From assembly GCF_047314965.1 (NCBI RefSeq), contig NZ_JBLBVK010000038.1, forward strand, positions 1 through 64,000: a DNA stretch of 64,000 bases. The letters run 5' to 3'. Below, in pieces: positions 8,042-17,298 of this stretch. Under the pieces are notes generated by a model, which had not been told where the DNA came from, made no database searches, and saw nothing but the letters and a program-made list of their open reading frames with translations. The stretch's first letter is position 1; each line of letters begins with the position of its first letter. The position numbers and the translations under genes were made by a program. The stretch comes from JAVJUV01 sp047314965. GTDB taxonomy: Bacteria; Pseudomonadota; Alphaproteobacteria; Rhodobacterales; Rhodobacteraceae.

Positions 8042-8761
8042 ATGACCGCAGACGACCGACTGATCGTGGCTCTGGATGTCCCCAACGCTTTGGACGGCCT
8101 GGCCCTGACCGAGCGGCTGGGCGACACCGTTTCCTTCTACAAGATCGGCCTTGGAATGCTGACCGGCGGCGGCCTGGCCCTGGCACAGGAACTGAAGGAG
8201 GAGCATGGCAAGCGCATCTTCCTCGACATGAAACTGTTCGACATCGGCGCCACCATCGAGGCCGCCGTTCGCGGGTTGGCCCGGTTCGACCTCGATTTCC
8301 TGACCGTTCACGGCGATCCCTATGTCGTGCGCGCGGCGCGGGAGGGCGCGGGCGACAGCGACCTGAAGATCCTTGCGGTGACGATCCTGACGTCGCTCGA
8401 CCGCGAGGATCTCGACGGTGCCCAGATCCGGGCTGGAGATATCCCAGGGATCGTGACGGAACGCGCTGCCCGCGCGTTCGAGGCCGGCGCCCACGGGGTG
8501 ATCAGTTCGCCGCAGGAAGCCCACCTGATCCGCGCCCTGCCTCAGGCCGAGGGAAAACTGATCGTAACCCCAGGCGTACGCCCTGCAGGGGCCGATCACG
8601 GCGACCAGAAGCGCGTCATGACACCGGCCCAGGCCATCGCCGCAGGGGCCGACCACGTGGTCGTTGGCCGGCCGATCCACAAGGCGCCCGACCCAAGGCT
8701 TGCGGTGCAGGGCATCGTCGCCGAACTGAACTCTCCACAGGCCAACTTCGCCAACGGATAA
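8042..8761 (+). CDS. pyrF: Orotidine 5'-phosphate decarboxylase
   Basis: PyrF converts OMP to UMP, the last step of de novo pyrimidine synthesis, in the cytoplasm. The 239-residue protein has the TIM-barrel signature: LIVALDVPN at 7-15, the catalytic DMKLFDIGATI at 62-72 with Asp62, Lys64 and Asp67, TVHG near the middle, and the phosphate-binding VTPGVRP and VVGRPI segments near the C-terminus. The ATG at 8042 has an AGGAGAG ribosome site. It diverges from clpB, 181 bp away, and stands alone. An in-frame extension upstream is not needed and overlaps the clpB promoter. Confidence 0.97.
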   Translation: MTADDRLIVALDVPNALDGLALTERLGDTVSFYKIGLGMLTGGGLALAQELKEEHGKRIFLDMKLFDIGATIEAAVRGLARFDLDFLTVHGDPYVVRAAREGAGDSDLKILAVTILTSLDREDLDGAQIRAGDIPGIVTERAARAFEAGAHGVISSPQEAHLIRALPQAEGKLIVTPGVRPAGADHGDQKRVMTPAQAIAAGADHVVVGRPIHKAPDPRLAVQGIVAELNSPQANFANG

Positions 8762-8967
8762 TGTGGTGAATTCTCGCTGATTGATCACCGCCTTTGTCGC
8801 GGATATCTGCCCAATGAGGCGTTTTCTTCAAAATTGTATACGGATTGGCAGCAATTAACCGTCAAAATGTGGCGGTATCGCGGATTCTCCACGCCCACTC
8901 CCTAATGTGGTCACATTTGATTGTTGGCTTGGTGTAACTGTCCGATGCGCTGCCACAGGGTCTGCCA

Positions 8968-9606
8968 ATGACACTCGCCAAGACGATCACCGATGGAACC
9001 GTTGTCAAAGCCGGGGTGCGAGGTCTGTGCGCCGGAGCAAACGTGCGAACGCCCTGCGGCCCGCGCCGGATCGAATTCGTGCGCAAGGGCGACCTGATCG
9101 TCACCCGCGACAATGGCCTGCAACCGGTCCGCATGATCTGGACGCGCACAATCACCGCTACCGAGATGGCTGCGGACCCGTCACTTTCGCCCGTTGTCCT
9201 GAAGCCGCGCGCCATAGGCCCGATGATGCCGCAAAAGGAACTGGCCGTGGGCCGCGCCCATCGCCTGCTGATCCCCGGATGGCGCCTGGAGGACGAAGAC
9301 GATGCGACAAGCTGCCTTGTCCCCGCACGCGACGTTGCCGGTATCAACGACAACGCCTTCGTCGAACGGCAGGAAGCAGACGTTACCTATTACAACATCG
9401 TCTTCGACGAACCGCAGGTGTTCTGCGCCAACGGCCTTCCGATCGAAAGCTTCTCACCTGATGACGAGACGATGTCGGAAACCCCGGACACCGTGCTGCA
9501 GCAGCTGCGGGAGACCTTCCCCGATCGGTCTCCCGGTTTCGCCGACTATCCCGCGCCACGCTACAAGAAGCGCGAAAGGGTCAGCTACACGCCCGATTTC
9601 GCCTGA
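8968..9606 (+). CDS. Stand-alone Hint-domain protein
   Basis: This 212-residue protein is almost entirely a Hint (hedgehog/intein) module of the Rhodobacterales type. Cys21 opens the domain (LCAGANVRTPCG), followed by KGDLIVTRDNGLQPVRMIW at about 40-58, the RAHRLLI histidine at 98, and a YYNIVFDEPQVFCANGLPIES strand region (about 140-160). Unlike an intein there is no host exon on either side and no clear terminal Asn-nucleophile pair, so splicing is unlikely; self-cleavage or a binding role is possible. In this group Hint domains often sit at the end of large RTX-type secreted proteins, but none is adjacent. Its last 22 bp overlap the convergent FAD oxidoreductase gene. Confidence 0.8.
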   Translation: MTLAKTITDGTVVKAGVRGLCAGANVRTPCGPRRIEFVRKGDLIVTRDNGLQPVRMIWTRTITATEMAADPSLSPVVLKPRAIGPMMPQKELAVGRAHRLLIPGWRLEDEDDATSCLVPARDVAGINDNAFVERQEADVTYYNIVFDEPQVFCANGLPIESFSPDDETMSETPDTVLQQLRETFPDRSPGFADYPAPRYKKRERVSYTPDFA

Positions 9607-10667
9607 CCGAACCGGGCTGGCGAAAGCGCCTCCAGCACCGAATCGGGCAACTTAGGGTTCAGCCCCAGAACCGTGTCGGCCAGAAGTCGCGAGGCGGCGG
9701 GCGCGGTCTGAAACCCGTAGCCGCCCTGTCCCGCCATCCAGAAAAACCCCTCCGCCACCGGGTCAGCCCCGATTACAAGCGTCCGGTCCGGTGCAAAGGT
9801 GCGCAGCCCGGCCCAATTCGACTGAACCCGCGTGACCGGCTCGGTCACATGCGCCTCATAGCGCGCCAGCCCTTCCGCGAGCACCATGTCGTCCGCCCAT
9901 GCGTCCATCGGCTCGCTCGGGTCCTCCTCTGCGGGCGAGACGATCCAGCCGCCCGCATCCGGCTTGGCGTACCAGCTTTCGCCAGGACCGAAGAGCATGG
10001 GCCAGTCCCGCACGTCATGGCCCCCGGGCGCGGGCAGGCGCGCCATCGACCGCCGATAGGGCTTAAGCCCTAGCTGCTGCACGCCGGCCAAAGCCGCCAC
10101 GCGGTCGGCCCAGGCTCCGGCGGCGTTGACGACCACATCGAAACCGGCCAAGCCCTCCCGGGTCTCGACCTGCCAGCCGCCTTCCCGACGCGAAAGTCCG
10201 ACGACTTCTGCCGACTTGACGATGCGTCCGCCCGCCTCCGTCACACTGCGCGCGAAAAGGTCCAGCACGCGCCCCGTGTCGATGTCGCTGGCGCCTTCGT
10301 GTATCGCGGCCCGCAGGATGGATGGAGACAGGATCGGCACGCGCGCACGCGCCTCGGCCAGAGAAAGCTCCTCCATGCCCATGTCCGTCAAATCAGTCTC
10401 GAATAAGGGGATTTCAGCCTCCAGCGCGACAAGCATGATCCCGCGCGGAGACAACACGCCCGAGGTTTCGAACCAGTCCTTCGAAGCACGGTTCAGGGCC
10501 CGGACAGCAGCGTTGCCGTAGTTCTCCTCGTACATCGCCGCGGACCGGCCGCTGGTGTGATAGCCCAGGTGCGCCTCTGCCTCGAAAACCGTGACCTTGG
10601 CATCAGGAGCAAGCCGGGCGGCCGCCGACAGCCCGGCAATACCACCGCCGATGACGGCGACGCGCAT
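9585..10667 (-). CDS. FAD-dependent amino acid oxidase/dehydrogenase (DAO fold, DauA-like)
   Basis: The product is a 360-residue flavoprotein of the DAO superfamily, which oxidises amines or amino acids. The N-terminal dinucleotide motif GGGIAG is at 7-12, and the segment GYHTSGRSAAMYEENYGN at 35-52 resembles bacterial D-arginine dehydrogenase. The C-terminal region GADPVAEGFFWMAGQGGYG is the usual flavin-contacting end. The preferred ATG at 10667 overlaps the preceding aldo/keto reductase stop by one base (TGATG); a GTG one codon earlier is also possible. Translational coupling suggests both act on one substrate, perhaps a D-amino acid or opine-like compound. The substrate is inferred only by likeness. 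Confidence 0.82.
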   Translation of the reverse strand: MRVAVIGGGIAGLSAAARLAPDAKVTVFEAEAHLGYHTSGRSAAMYEENYGNAAVRALNRASKDWFETSGVLSPRGIMLVALEAEIPLFETDLTDMGMEELSLAEARARVPILSPSILRAAIHEGASDIDTGRVLDLFARSVTEAGGRIVKSAEVVGLSRREGGWQVETREGLAGFDVVVNAAGAWADRVAALAGVQQLGLKPYRRSMARLPAPGGHDVRDWPMLFGPGESWYAKPDAGGWIVSPAEEDPSEPMDAWADDMVLAEGLARYEAHVTEPVTRVQSNWAGLRTFAPDRTLVIGADPVAEGFFWMAGQGGYGFQTAPAASRLLADTVLGLNPKLPDSVLEALSPARFGQAKSGV

Positions 10668-11590
10668 CACGCTTCTTCGGTGCGGTCGTTATAGGGCGGA
10701 GGCGTAGGTGTCAGGGCCGAGATCCTTGCATAGAGCTCGTCGCTCATGTCGAAACCGATCGCGTTGAGCGATGGACGCAACTGCTCGACCGAGCGCCCCG
10801 AGATGATGGGCCCCCAGACACCCGGATTCCGTGCCACCCAGGCGACGGCCAGGGTAGCGGCATCGGTGCCCAATTCCGCCGCGAGATCGTTCAACCCCCG
10901 CGCCGCCTCGAACATCCAGGCATCGGAATAGCGGCGCGCGTACATCTGGTCATCGCGAATTCGACCGCCATCGCCCCGCGCGTACTTGCCGGTCAGCAAC
11001 CCGCCGCCCAAAGGCGAATAGGGGCAGACGGCAAAACCCTCGCTGGCCGCCATCGGCAGCAACTCGATCTCGGCGGTGCGTTTGACGAGGTTGTACATCG
11101 GCTGAAGCACGTGGATGTCAAATCCCATGCTCCGCGCGATACCGCGCGCCTTCATCGTGGCCCAGGCCGAATGGTTCGACAGACCCACATGGCGCACCGC
11201 GCCCGCTTCCACGTAAGGGCGCACCGCCTCCAGCGAGACCTCAAGCGGCGTCACAGGGTCCGGCTGATGGATGTAGAGCAGGTCCACGGTCTCTTGTCCC
11301 AGCCGCTTCCGGCTTTCGGTGAACTCGCGGTCGATGACCTCTTTCGTGGCGGTCTTGCCGTTGGCCGCCTTTGTCGCGATGAACACATTGTCACGTTCGC
11401 CGCCCACCAGACGGCCGAGAATCTGCTCGGACGCACCGCTGGTATAGGCCCATGCCGTATCGAAGAAATTGATGCCTGCCTCGCGGCAGGCGGCGTACAT
11501 GGCGCCGCTCTCGGTCTCGTCCGCCTTGCCGCCGAACTGCATGGTTCCAAAACTGAACCGGCTGACATTTTGCCCGCTGATCGTCTTCAT
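10667..11590 (-). CDS. Aldo/keto reductase
   Basis: The protein is a 307-residue AKR-superfamily TIM barrel using NADPH to reduce aldehydes or ketones. The catalytic tetrad is intact: Asp44 and Tyr49 (FFDTAWAY), Lys74 (IATKA) and His108 (LLYIHQPD). The C-terminal PIISGRS segment matches the cofactor-phosphate loop. The ATG at 11590 has a GGGAGGGG ribosome site; an earlier start at 11617 does not. It is followed, with a one-base overlap, by the FAD oxidoreductase, and the pair forms a two-gene operon. The physiological substrate is unknown. Confidence 0.9.
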   Translation of the reverse strand: MKTISGQNVSRFSFGTMQFGGKADETESGAMYAACREAGINFFDTAWAYTSGASEQILGRLVGGERDNVFIATKAANGKTATKEVIDREFTESRKRLGQETVDLLYIHQPDPVTPLEVSLEAVRPYVEAGAVRHVGLSNHSAWATMKARGIARSMGFDIHVLQPMYNLVKRTAEIELLPMAASEGFAVCPYSPLGGGLLTGKYARGDGGRIRDDQMYARRYSDAWMFEAARGLNDLAAELGTDAATLAVAWVARNPGVWGPIISGRSVEQLRPSLNAIGFDMSDELYARISALTPTPPPYNDRTEEA

Positions 11591-11645
11591 ATCCCCTCCC
11601 GATGTCTCTTTCTGCAACTAGGCACATCCAAACCCGGAAAAGTCA

Positions 11646-11667
11646 AAGGCCGCCCGACGGCGGCCTT
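11646..11667 (-). terminator. Terminator after the xdh-purine transporter operon
   Basis: A 9-bp perfect stem AAGGCCGCC / GGCGGCCTT with a 4-base loop lies 22 bp after the stop of the BMP-family gene. On the minus strand it is followed by an interrupted T-rich run (TTTGACTTTT counting from the stem end). It closes the seven-gene operon. Confidence 0.7.
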
Positions 11668-11688
11668 CGCTCAGTTTGGTATCGGGTA

Positions 11689-12771
11689 TCAGTTCGGGAT
11701 GTCGCCCGTCAGACCTTCGACATAGAAGTTCATGCCCGCAAGCGTGCCGTCATCCGCGATTTCGCCCTCGGCCAACCAGGCTGACCCGTCCTGCTTGTTC
11801 AAGGGGCCAGTGAACGGATGGTAGGAGCCATTGGCTATCGCCTCCTTCATCGCCAAAGCTTCCGCTTTGACATCGTCTGGCACCGCACTGGAGATCTCAC
11901 CGATTCCAACCATGCCAGGACCGATCCCGTCCCAAGTAGCCTTGCTTTCCCAAGTACCGTCCATAACCGCCTGCACACGGGCAATGTAATAAGGCGCCCA
12001 GTCGTCGATGATTGAGGAGACCCTCGGCATAGGCGCATACTCGGACATGTCCGAGGCCTGTCCAAATGTGATGACATTCCCCTTTGCCTGAGCTGCAGCA
12101 TGAGGCGCAGTAGTGTCGGTGTGCTGGAGAATAACGTCCGCACCCTGTTCAATTAGAGCATTTGCGGCGTCGGCTTCCTTACCCGGATCAAGCCAAGTAA
12201 ATGCCCAAATCACCGCGAACTCGACATCTGGGTTCGCCTTCTTGGCGTGGATATAAGCACTGTTGATGCCCCGGATCACCTCCGGAATCGGGAAGGACGC
12301 AATGTAACCGATCTTGTTGGTCTTCGTCATCTTTCCGGCAATATGGCCCTGGATTGCGCGACCCTCGTAAAAACGTGCCGAATAATTCGACACGTTGTCG
12401 GCCAACTTGTATCCAGTTGCGTGCTCAAACTTCACATCGGGAAATTTGGCTGCAACATTTATGGTCGGATCCATGTAGCCGAAGGATGTGGTGAAGATGA
12501 TATCGGCACCTTGAAGCGCCATCTGCGTCATGGCCCGCTCAGAATCGGCTCCCTCCTGCACGCTCTCTTGATAGACAAGTTCCACCTTGTCTCCAAAATG
12601 CTCGGCCATCTGGGTGGCCGAATGGTGGTGCGCCTGGGTCCAGCCCCCATCGTTGATCGGACCGACATAGATGAAACCGACCTTGACCGGCCCGTCACCG
12701 TGGCTTCCGCCGAAGGCGGCGGTCGCCATGGCAGCGGCAGCGACCGTGGCCAGGAATGTACGTTTTTTCAT
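11689..12771 (-). CDS. BMP-family purine/nucleoside ABC transporter substrate-binding protein
   Basis: The 360-residue protein has a signal peptide (about 1-20, KKRTFLATVAAAAMATAAF) and the BMP/PnrA fold, opening with VKVGFIYVGPINDGGWTQ. This class binds purine nucleosides or bases in the periplasm and delivers them to a NupOPQ-type ABC transporter. The gene follows the second permease after a 36-bp gap with its own GGGGAGAA ribosome site, which may allow extra translation of the binding protein, as is usual. Since the operon starts with xanthine dehydrogenase genes, the ligand is probably xanthine, hypoxanthine, guanine or a nucleoside; that is inference. Confidence 0.92.
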   Translation of the reverse strand: MKKRTFLATVAAAAMATAAFGGSHGDGPVKVGFIYVGPINDGGWTQAHHHSATQMAEHFGDKVELVYQESVQEGADSERAMTQMALQGADIIFTTSFGYMDPTINVAAKFPDVKFEHATGYKLADNVSNYSARFYEGRAIQGHIAGKMTKTNKIGYIASFPIPEVIRGINSAYIHAKKANPDVEFAVIWAFTWLDPGKEADAANALIEQGADVILQHTDTTAPHAAAQAKGNVITFGQASDMSEYAPMPRVSSIIDDWAPYYIARVQAVMDGTWESKATWDGIGPGMVGIGEISSAVPDDVKAEALAMKEAIANGSYHPFTGPLNKQDGSAWLAEGEIADDGTLAGMNFYVEGLTGDIPN

Positions 12772-12807
12772 GTTTCAGGTTCTCCCCATTGGTAAACACA
12801 GACAGCC

Positions 12808-13740
12808 TCAATTTGAGGCATGGAAGGATCGTCCAAGCGATGCCGGCGCGTTAGCCGCGGCCCGGCGCTTGTCGGACGAGATGATGACCAGCACAAGGAT
12901 GGTTATCAGGTACGGCGACATGGACAAGAGTTCGACGGGAATGGCAAACCCCGCCGCTTGCAGGTTCAACTGCAAGACGGTGACACCGCCGAAAAGATAG
13001 GCGCCCAGCAAAACCCGCCACGCCTTCCACGACGCGAAGACGACGATCGCCAGAGCAATCCAGCCACGCCCCGCGGTGATGCCTTCGGTCCATTGCGGCA
13101 CGATCACCAAGCTCATGAAAGCGCCGCCGAGTCCGGCGCAAGCTCCCCCAAAAGCAATTGCGGCAAAGCGCGTGCCGATTACCGAATAGCCAAGAGCGTG
13201 GGCAGCATCGTGGTTCTCCCCGATAGCCCGAAGGATCAAGCCTGAACGAGAAAACCGCAGGAACCACCAGACTCCCAAAACCAGAGCGAGAGACACATAG
13301 ACCATCCCATTCTGATGAAACAAGATTGGGCCGATAATCGGCAGTTCACTCAATCCAAGAAACTCCAAACGTTGCAGTGAGGGCGGGCGCATCCCGACGT
13401 ATTCTTGCCCCATCAGCGAGGACACGCCCAGACCGAAAAGGGTCAGGCCAAGACCCGTCGCCACCTGGTTTGACAGCAGAAGCTGGGTCAGCACGCCGAA
13501 CAGAAGCGCAAGTATCGCCGCCCCTGCCGCCGCCGCGACGAAGCCCAGGGCGGGCGAGCCGCTTTCCACGGCGACGATGAAGCCACTGATCGCGCCCACG
13601 ATCATCATGCCTTCGACGCCAAGGTTAAGAACGCCCGAGCGCTCCACCACCAGTTCGCCCATCGCCGCCAGCAGGATCGGAGTCGAGGCGACCATCAGCG
13701 AGGCAAGCAAAAGGACGGGATTGATTGATCCGAAATCCAT
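12808..13740 (-). CDS. Purine/nucleoside ABC transporter permease (second permease)
   Basis: This 310-residue integral membrane protein has about eight hydrophobic segments and the conserved EGMMIVGAISGF and GLTLFGLGVSSLMGQ stretches of branched-chain-type permeases in NupQ/YufQ-like transporters. It pairs with the permease encoded just upstream to form the channel for the ligand delivered by the BMP-family protein. Its ATG at 13740 overlaps the TAA of the first permease by one base (TAATG). The C-terminal tail is cytoplasmic and charged. The BMP gene follows. Confidence 0.92.
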   Translation of the reverse strand: MDFGSINPVLLLASLMVASTPILLAAMGELVVERSGVLNLGVEGMMIVGAISGFIVAVESGSPALGFVAAAAGAAILALLFGVLTQLLLSNQVATGLGLTLFGLGVSSLMGQEYVGMRPPSLQRLEFLGLSELPIIGPILFHQNGMVYVSLALVLGVWWFLRFSRSGLILRAIGENHDAAHALGYSVIGTRFAAIAFGGACAGLGGAFMSLVIVPQWTEGITAGRGWIALAIVVFASWKAWRVLLGAYLFGGVTVLQLNLQAAGFAIPVELLSMSPYLITILVLVIISSDKRRAAANAPASLGRSFHASN

Positions 13741-14825
13741 TATGCGTGGGCCTCCCGCCCGAGTTTGATGCGGAAGTTCGTCAGCACATCGAATGCCAGC
13801 AGGAAAAACAGCAGCATGCCCTGGAACGCCTGGATTGCTGCAGCGGGCAGGCCCAGCGTCGCCTGGGCCGCTTCGCCACCGATATAAGTCAGGGCCATCA
13901 AGAGACCCGCCAGAAGAATGCCGACAGGATGCAAACGGCCCAGAAAGGCCACGATGATCGCGGTGAAGCCGTAGCCGACGTTGAAATCGATGCTGATCTG
14001 TCCGGCCGGTCCCGCCACCTCGAACACGCCCGCCAGCCCCGCCAGCGCGCCGGAGAGGCCCAGACAGAACAGGATCAGCCGCGTCGGGTTCACGCCCGCG
14101 AAACGCGCCGCGCGGGGGCTTTGGCCCGCCAGCCGGATGTTGAACCCCATGATGTGGCGCGACAGCAGGATGTACCCCAGGATCACCGCGATAAACGCTG
14201 CGACGACGCCCCAGTGCATGCCCCAGCCCGCGATCAGTTCATTGTTCGCGGCGCTGTCATACTGCCGCAGGTTCCGCGACCCCGGAAATCCGGCACCGTC
14301 GGGGTTCCGCAAGGGCCCCAGCGCCGTCCAGGCCAGGATCTGCTCGGCCACGTAGACCAAAAGCAGCGAGACAAGGATCTCGTTGGTGTTGAACTTCGTC
14401 CGAAGGATGCCCGGGATCATCGCCCACAGGTACCCGCCAAGCGCACCCGCAAGGATCATCAGCGGAAAGATTAGCCAGCGCGCCTCCATCGGATAGAACG
14501 CCAGCCCCACCGCCGCGCCACAGATCGCGCCGATGATATACTGGCCCTCGGCGCCGATGTTCCAGATACCCGCCCGGAAGCCCATCGCCAGGCCGACCGC
14601 GATCAGGATCAGCGGCCCGGCCTTCACCAGAAGCTGGCCGCGATAGTAAAAGGCGAATTCGCCAAAGACCGGATCCCAGAAGATGGTGCGAATGGCCACC
14701 AAGGGGTCCGTGCCCAGCGCCCCGAACAGAAGCCCCCCTGCGATCATCGTCGTCAGAACGGCGACCACCGGCGTCGCCCAGGACCATGCGCGGGACGGCT
14801 GCGGGCGTTTCTCCAGCCGGATCAT
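13740..14825 (-). CDS. Purine/nucleoside ABC transporter permease (first permease)
   Basis: The 361-residue protein is the larger NupP/YufP-like permease. Hydrophobic helices begin near residue 14, and the family sequence AGIWNIGAEGQYIIGAICG lies at about 89-107. It would form the heterodimeric channel with the next permease. Its ATG overlaps the ATPase stop by 4 bp (ATGA) and its own stop overlaps the next start, so the three core transporter subunits are translationally coupled. The N-terminus is short and cytoplasmic, with several Arg/Lys residues. Confidence 0.92.
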   Translation of the reverse strand: MIRLEKRPQPSRAWSWATPVVAVLTTMIAGGLLFGALGTDPLVAIRTIFWDPVFGEFAFYYRGQLLVKAGPLILIAVGLAMGFRAGIWNIGAEGQYIIGAICGAAVGLAFYPMEARWLIFPLMILAGALGGYLWAMIPGILRTKFNTNEILVSLLLVYVAEQILAWTALGPLRNPDGAGFPGSRNLRQYDSAANNELIAGWGMHWGVVAAFIAVILGYILLSRHIMGFNIRLAGQSPRAARFAGVNPTRLILFCLGLSGALAGLAGVFEVAGPAGQISIDFNVGYGFTAIIVAFLGRLHPVGILLAGLLMALTYIGGEAAQATLGLPAAAIQAFQGMLLFFLLAFDVLTNFRIKLGREAHA

Positions 14826-16357
14826 GACGTGGCCTCCTCGTGGATATGCGCCACTTCCATGCCGTGGGCGCCGCCCAGCATCAGGCCGATCTCGTCGATC
14901 GTCAGGCCCGCTGCGGGGCGCGGATCACTGAGCCGCCCCTCGTTCAGCGCGGCGAAGCGGGTGGAAATCTCCATCAGTTCGTCAAGGTCCTGGCTGATCA
15001 CGATGACCGCGGCCCCATCCGCCGCAAGATCGAGAAGCGCCTGCCGGATCGCTGCCGCTGCGCTGGCGTCCACGCCCCATGTCGGCTGGTTGACGACCAG
15101 AACATCGGGTTTCTGAAGGATCTCGCGCCCGATCACGAATTTCTGCAGGTTGCCGCCCGACAGCGACCGCGCCGCGTTGCCCGGGCCGGGAGTGCGCACG
15201 TCGAACGCGGAAATCACCTCTTCGGCAAAGCCCTTCGCCTTGCCCCAGTCGACAAACCCGTTGGAAACGATGCCCTTCCTGACCCATCCCGAAAGAACCG
15301 CGTTCTCGGTCAGGCTCATGTCCGGCGCTGCGGCATGTCCCAAGCGTTCCTCCGGCGCGGCCAAAAGACCAAGCGCACGCCGATCGTTCGGGCCAAGCGC
15401 ACCGACACCCCGACCGTTCAGCTGCACCGCGTCCGGCGCGGTGCGCGTCTCGCCCGAGAGCACGGCCAGCAATTCGTCCTGGCCGTTTCCGGCAACCCCA
15501 CCGATGCCCAGAACCTCGCCCTTCCGCACCTCGATCGAGACGTTCTTCAAAGATGTCCCGAACGGGTTCGACGAGGCGGCCGAAAGACCCGAGATCGACA
15601 AGGCCACTTCGCCCAGTTGATGGGCGGCGGCGGTCGGAGTTTTGAGTTCGATGCCGACCATCATCTCGGCCAGTTCGCGTGCCGACTTCTCGCGCGGGTT
15701 ACAGGACCCGACAACCTTGCCCAGCCGCAGGATCGTCGCGCCCTGGCAAAGGGCGCGAATTTCCTCGAGTTTGTGACTGATATAAAGGATCGACGTGCCT
15801 TCGTCCTGAAGCTTCCTCAGCGTCTCGAACAGGATGTCCACCTCCTGTGGCGTCAGAACACTGGTCGGCTCGTCCATGATCAGAAGCTTCGGGTCCTGCA
15901 GCAGGCATCGGATGATCTCGACACGCTGCCGCTCGCCCGCCGACAGATCGCCGACAAGCCGCGACGGGTCCAACGGCAGGCCATATGTTTCGCTGACCTC
16001 GCGAATGCTCTTCGCCAGCTCCCGCATGGGCGGCGGGTTCTCCATTCCCAATGCCACATTCTCGGCTACGTCCAGCGCCTCGAACAGGCTGAAATGCTGG
16101 AACACCATCGCGATGCCCGTCTGCCGCGCTTCGTGCGGGCTGCCGGGTGCATAAGGCGCGCCACCAAAGCTCATACGCCCTTCGTCCGGCTTCACAAGGC
16201 CATAGACCATCTTCACAAGAGTGGACTTGCCAGCGCCGTTCTCGCCCAGAAGCGCATGAACCTCGCCGGGTCCCACGGAAAACGATACGTCGTCATTGGC
16301 GACAACGCCGGGGTAAGCCTTCCGCAAGCCCTCGACGGCAAGGAGCGGCGCGCTCAT
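14822..16357 (-). CDS. Purine/nucleoside ABC transporter ATP-binding protein (two cassettes)
   Basis: The 511-residue protein contains two fused ABC cassettes, as in RbsA and NupO. The first has Walker A LLGENGAGKST at about 36-46, signature LSAGERQRVEI and Walker B LLIMDEPTSVL. The second has a degenerate Walker A (GGVAGNGQDELL) and signature SLSGGNLQKFVIGRE with LVVNQPTWGVD, where the Walker B aspartate is replaced by Asn. One functional and one degenerate site is normal in this family. Its start overlaps the xdhC stop by 4 bp, tying the transporter to xanthine dehydrogenase synthesis. It works at the cytoplasmic face of the two permeases. Confidence 0.95.
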   Translation of the reverse strand: MSAPLLAVEGLRKAYPGVVANDDVSFSVGPGEVHALLGENGAGKSTLVKMVYGLVKPDEGRMSFGGAPYAPGSPHEARQTGIAMVFQHFSLFEALDVAENVALGMENPPPMRELAKSIREVSETYGLPLDPSRLVGDLSAGERQRVEIIRCLLQDPKLLIMDEPTSVLTPQEVDILFETLRKLQDEGTSILYISHKLEEIRALCQGATILRLGKVVGSCNPREKSARELAEMMVGIELKTPTAAAHQLGEVALSISGLSAASSNPFGTSLKNVSIEVRKGEVLGIGGVAGNGQDELLAVLSGETRTAPDAVQLNGRGVGALGPNDRRALGLLAAPEERLGHAAAPDMSLTENAVLSGWVRKGIVSNGFVDWGKAKGFAEEVISAFDVRTPGPGNAARSLSGGNLQKFVIGREILQKPDVLVVNQPTWGVDASAAAAIRQALLDLAADGAAVIVISQDLDELMEISTRFAALNEGRLSDPRPAAGLTIDEIGLMLGGAHGMEVAHIHEEATS

Positions 16358-17298
16358 GCCCTGTTCCCGATCATTGTTTGTCCCCCTGTTTCGTTCCGAA
16401 CGATATCAGCCGCCACACCCAGTGCAATCGCCTGCGGGTGCTTTCCCAGCGCCGGCTCTCCGATCGGACAGACAATTCGCGCTATCTGCGCTTCGGAATG
16501 CCCCAACGCCGACAGCCGGGAGCGGAACCGCGCCCATTTCGTCGCCGACCCGATCAGGCCGAGAGACCGGAAAGGCCGGGCGAGAATACGATGGCAAAGC
16601 TCGAGATCGATGGCATGCGAGTATGTCAGCACCAGATGCTCCGCATGAGCAGGCGAAAGCGTCACTAAATCAGGCGGATTCGCAGCGATCAGTGTTTCTA
16701 CGCCTGCCGGAATTTGCTCGGGAAACCGGTCATGGCCGCTGTCGGCCCAGCGAATTTCCAGATCAGGCAGCGGGGCCAGAACCTGAACGATGGCCCGGCC
16801 CACATGCCCCGCGCCCCAAACCCAGATCTGCCGGCTGGCCTGCTGCACCGGCTCGACCATCCAGCCGCCGATCACACCGGCCTCGGGTCGCTGCCCAAGG
16901 CCCCGGGCATCGGCCAGCACCCGCGACACCGCAAGGGGCATTGCCCCGGAACGGCCCGGAAGCGGCCTTGCCACGACGTCGCCCGTTATGTCCGCAACCC
17001 GCGCCGCATTCCAAACCTCGGTCAGCACGGCAACCGAACCGCCGCAGCACTGGCCAAGCGCCGGCCCAAGCGGCATCCGGTCCAGCCGGTCCGTTCCCGT
17101 CGACAGAACCTCGCGTGCGCGCGCGATCGCTTCGAACTCCAGCGCCCCACCGCCAATCGTGCCTTCCACGGCATCCGCCGTCACCAGCATGGACGCCCCG
17201 ACTTCGCGCGGAACCGACCCCCGGGTCTCCGCCACGACGATCCGGGCAACCCGACCAACCTTGGTCAAATCGGCAATCCGGTCCAGCTGGAAACTCAT
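16354..17298 (-). CDS. xdhC: Xanthine dehydrogenase accessory protein XdhC
   Basis: XdhC binds the molybdenum cofactor and helps insert the sulfurated form into XdhB. The 314-residue protein has an N-terminal XdhC/CoxI domain with QCCGGSV at 83-89 and a C-terminal Rossmann domain with GAGHVGRA at 162-169. I chose the ATG at 17298, which overlaps the xdhB stop by 4 bp (ATGA); a longer in-frame start at 17376 lies inside xdhB. Its stop overlaps the transporter ATPase start. The order xdhA-xdhB-xdhC is the usual one. Confidence 0.93.
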   Translation of the reverse strand: MSFQLDRIADLTKVGRVARIVVAETRGSVPREVGASMLVTADAVEGTIGGGALEFEAIARAREVLSTGTDRLDRMPLGPALGQCCGGSVAVLTEVWNAARVADITGDVVARPLPGRSGAMPLAVSRVLADARGLGQRPEAGVIGGWMVEPVQQASRQIWVWGAGHVGRAIVQVLAPLPDLEIRWADSGHDRFPEQIPAGVETLIAANPPDLVTLSPAHAEHLVLTYSHAIDLELCHRILARPFRSLGLIGSATKWARFRSRLSALGHSEAQIARIVCPIGEPALGKHPQAIALGVAADIVRNETGGQTMIGNRA

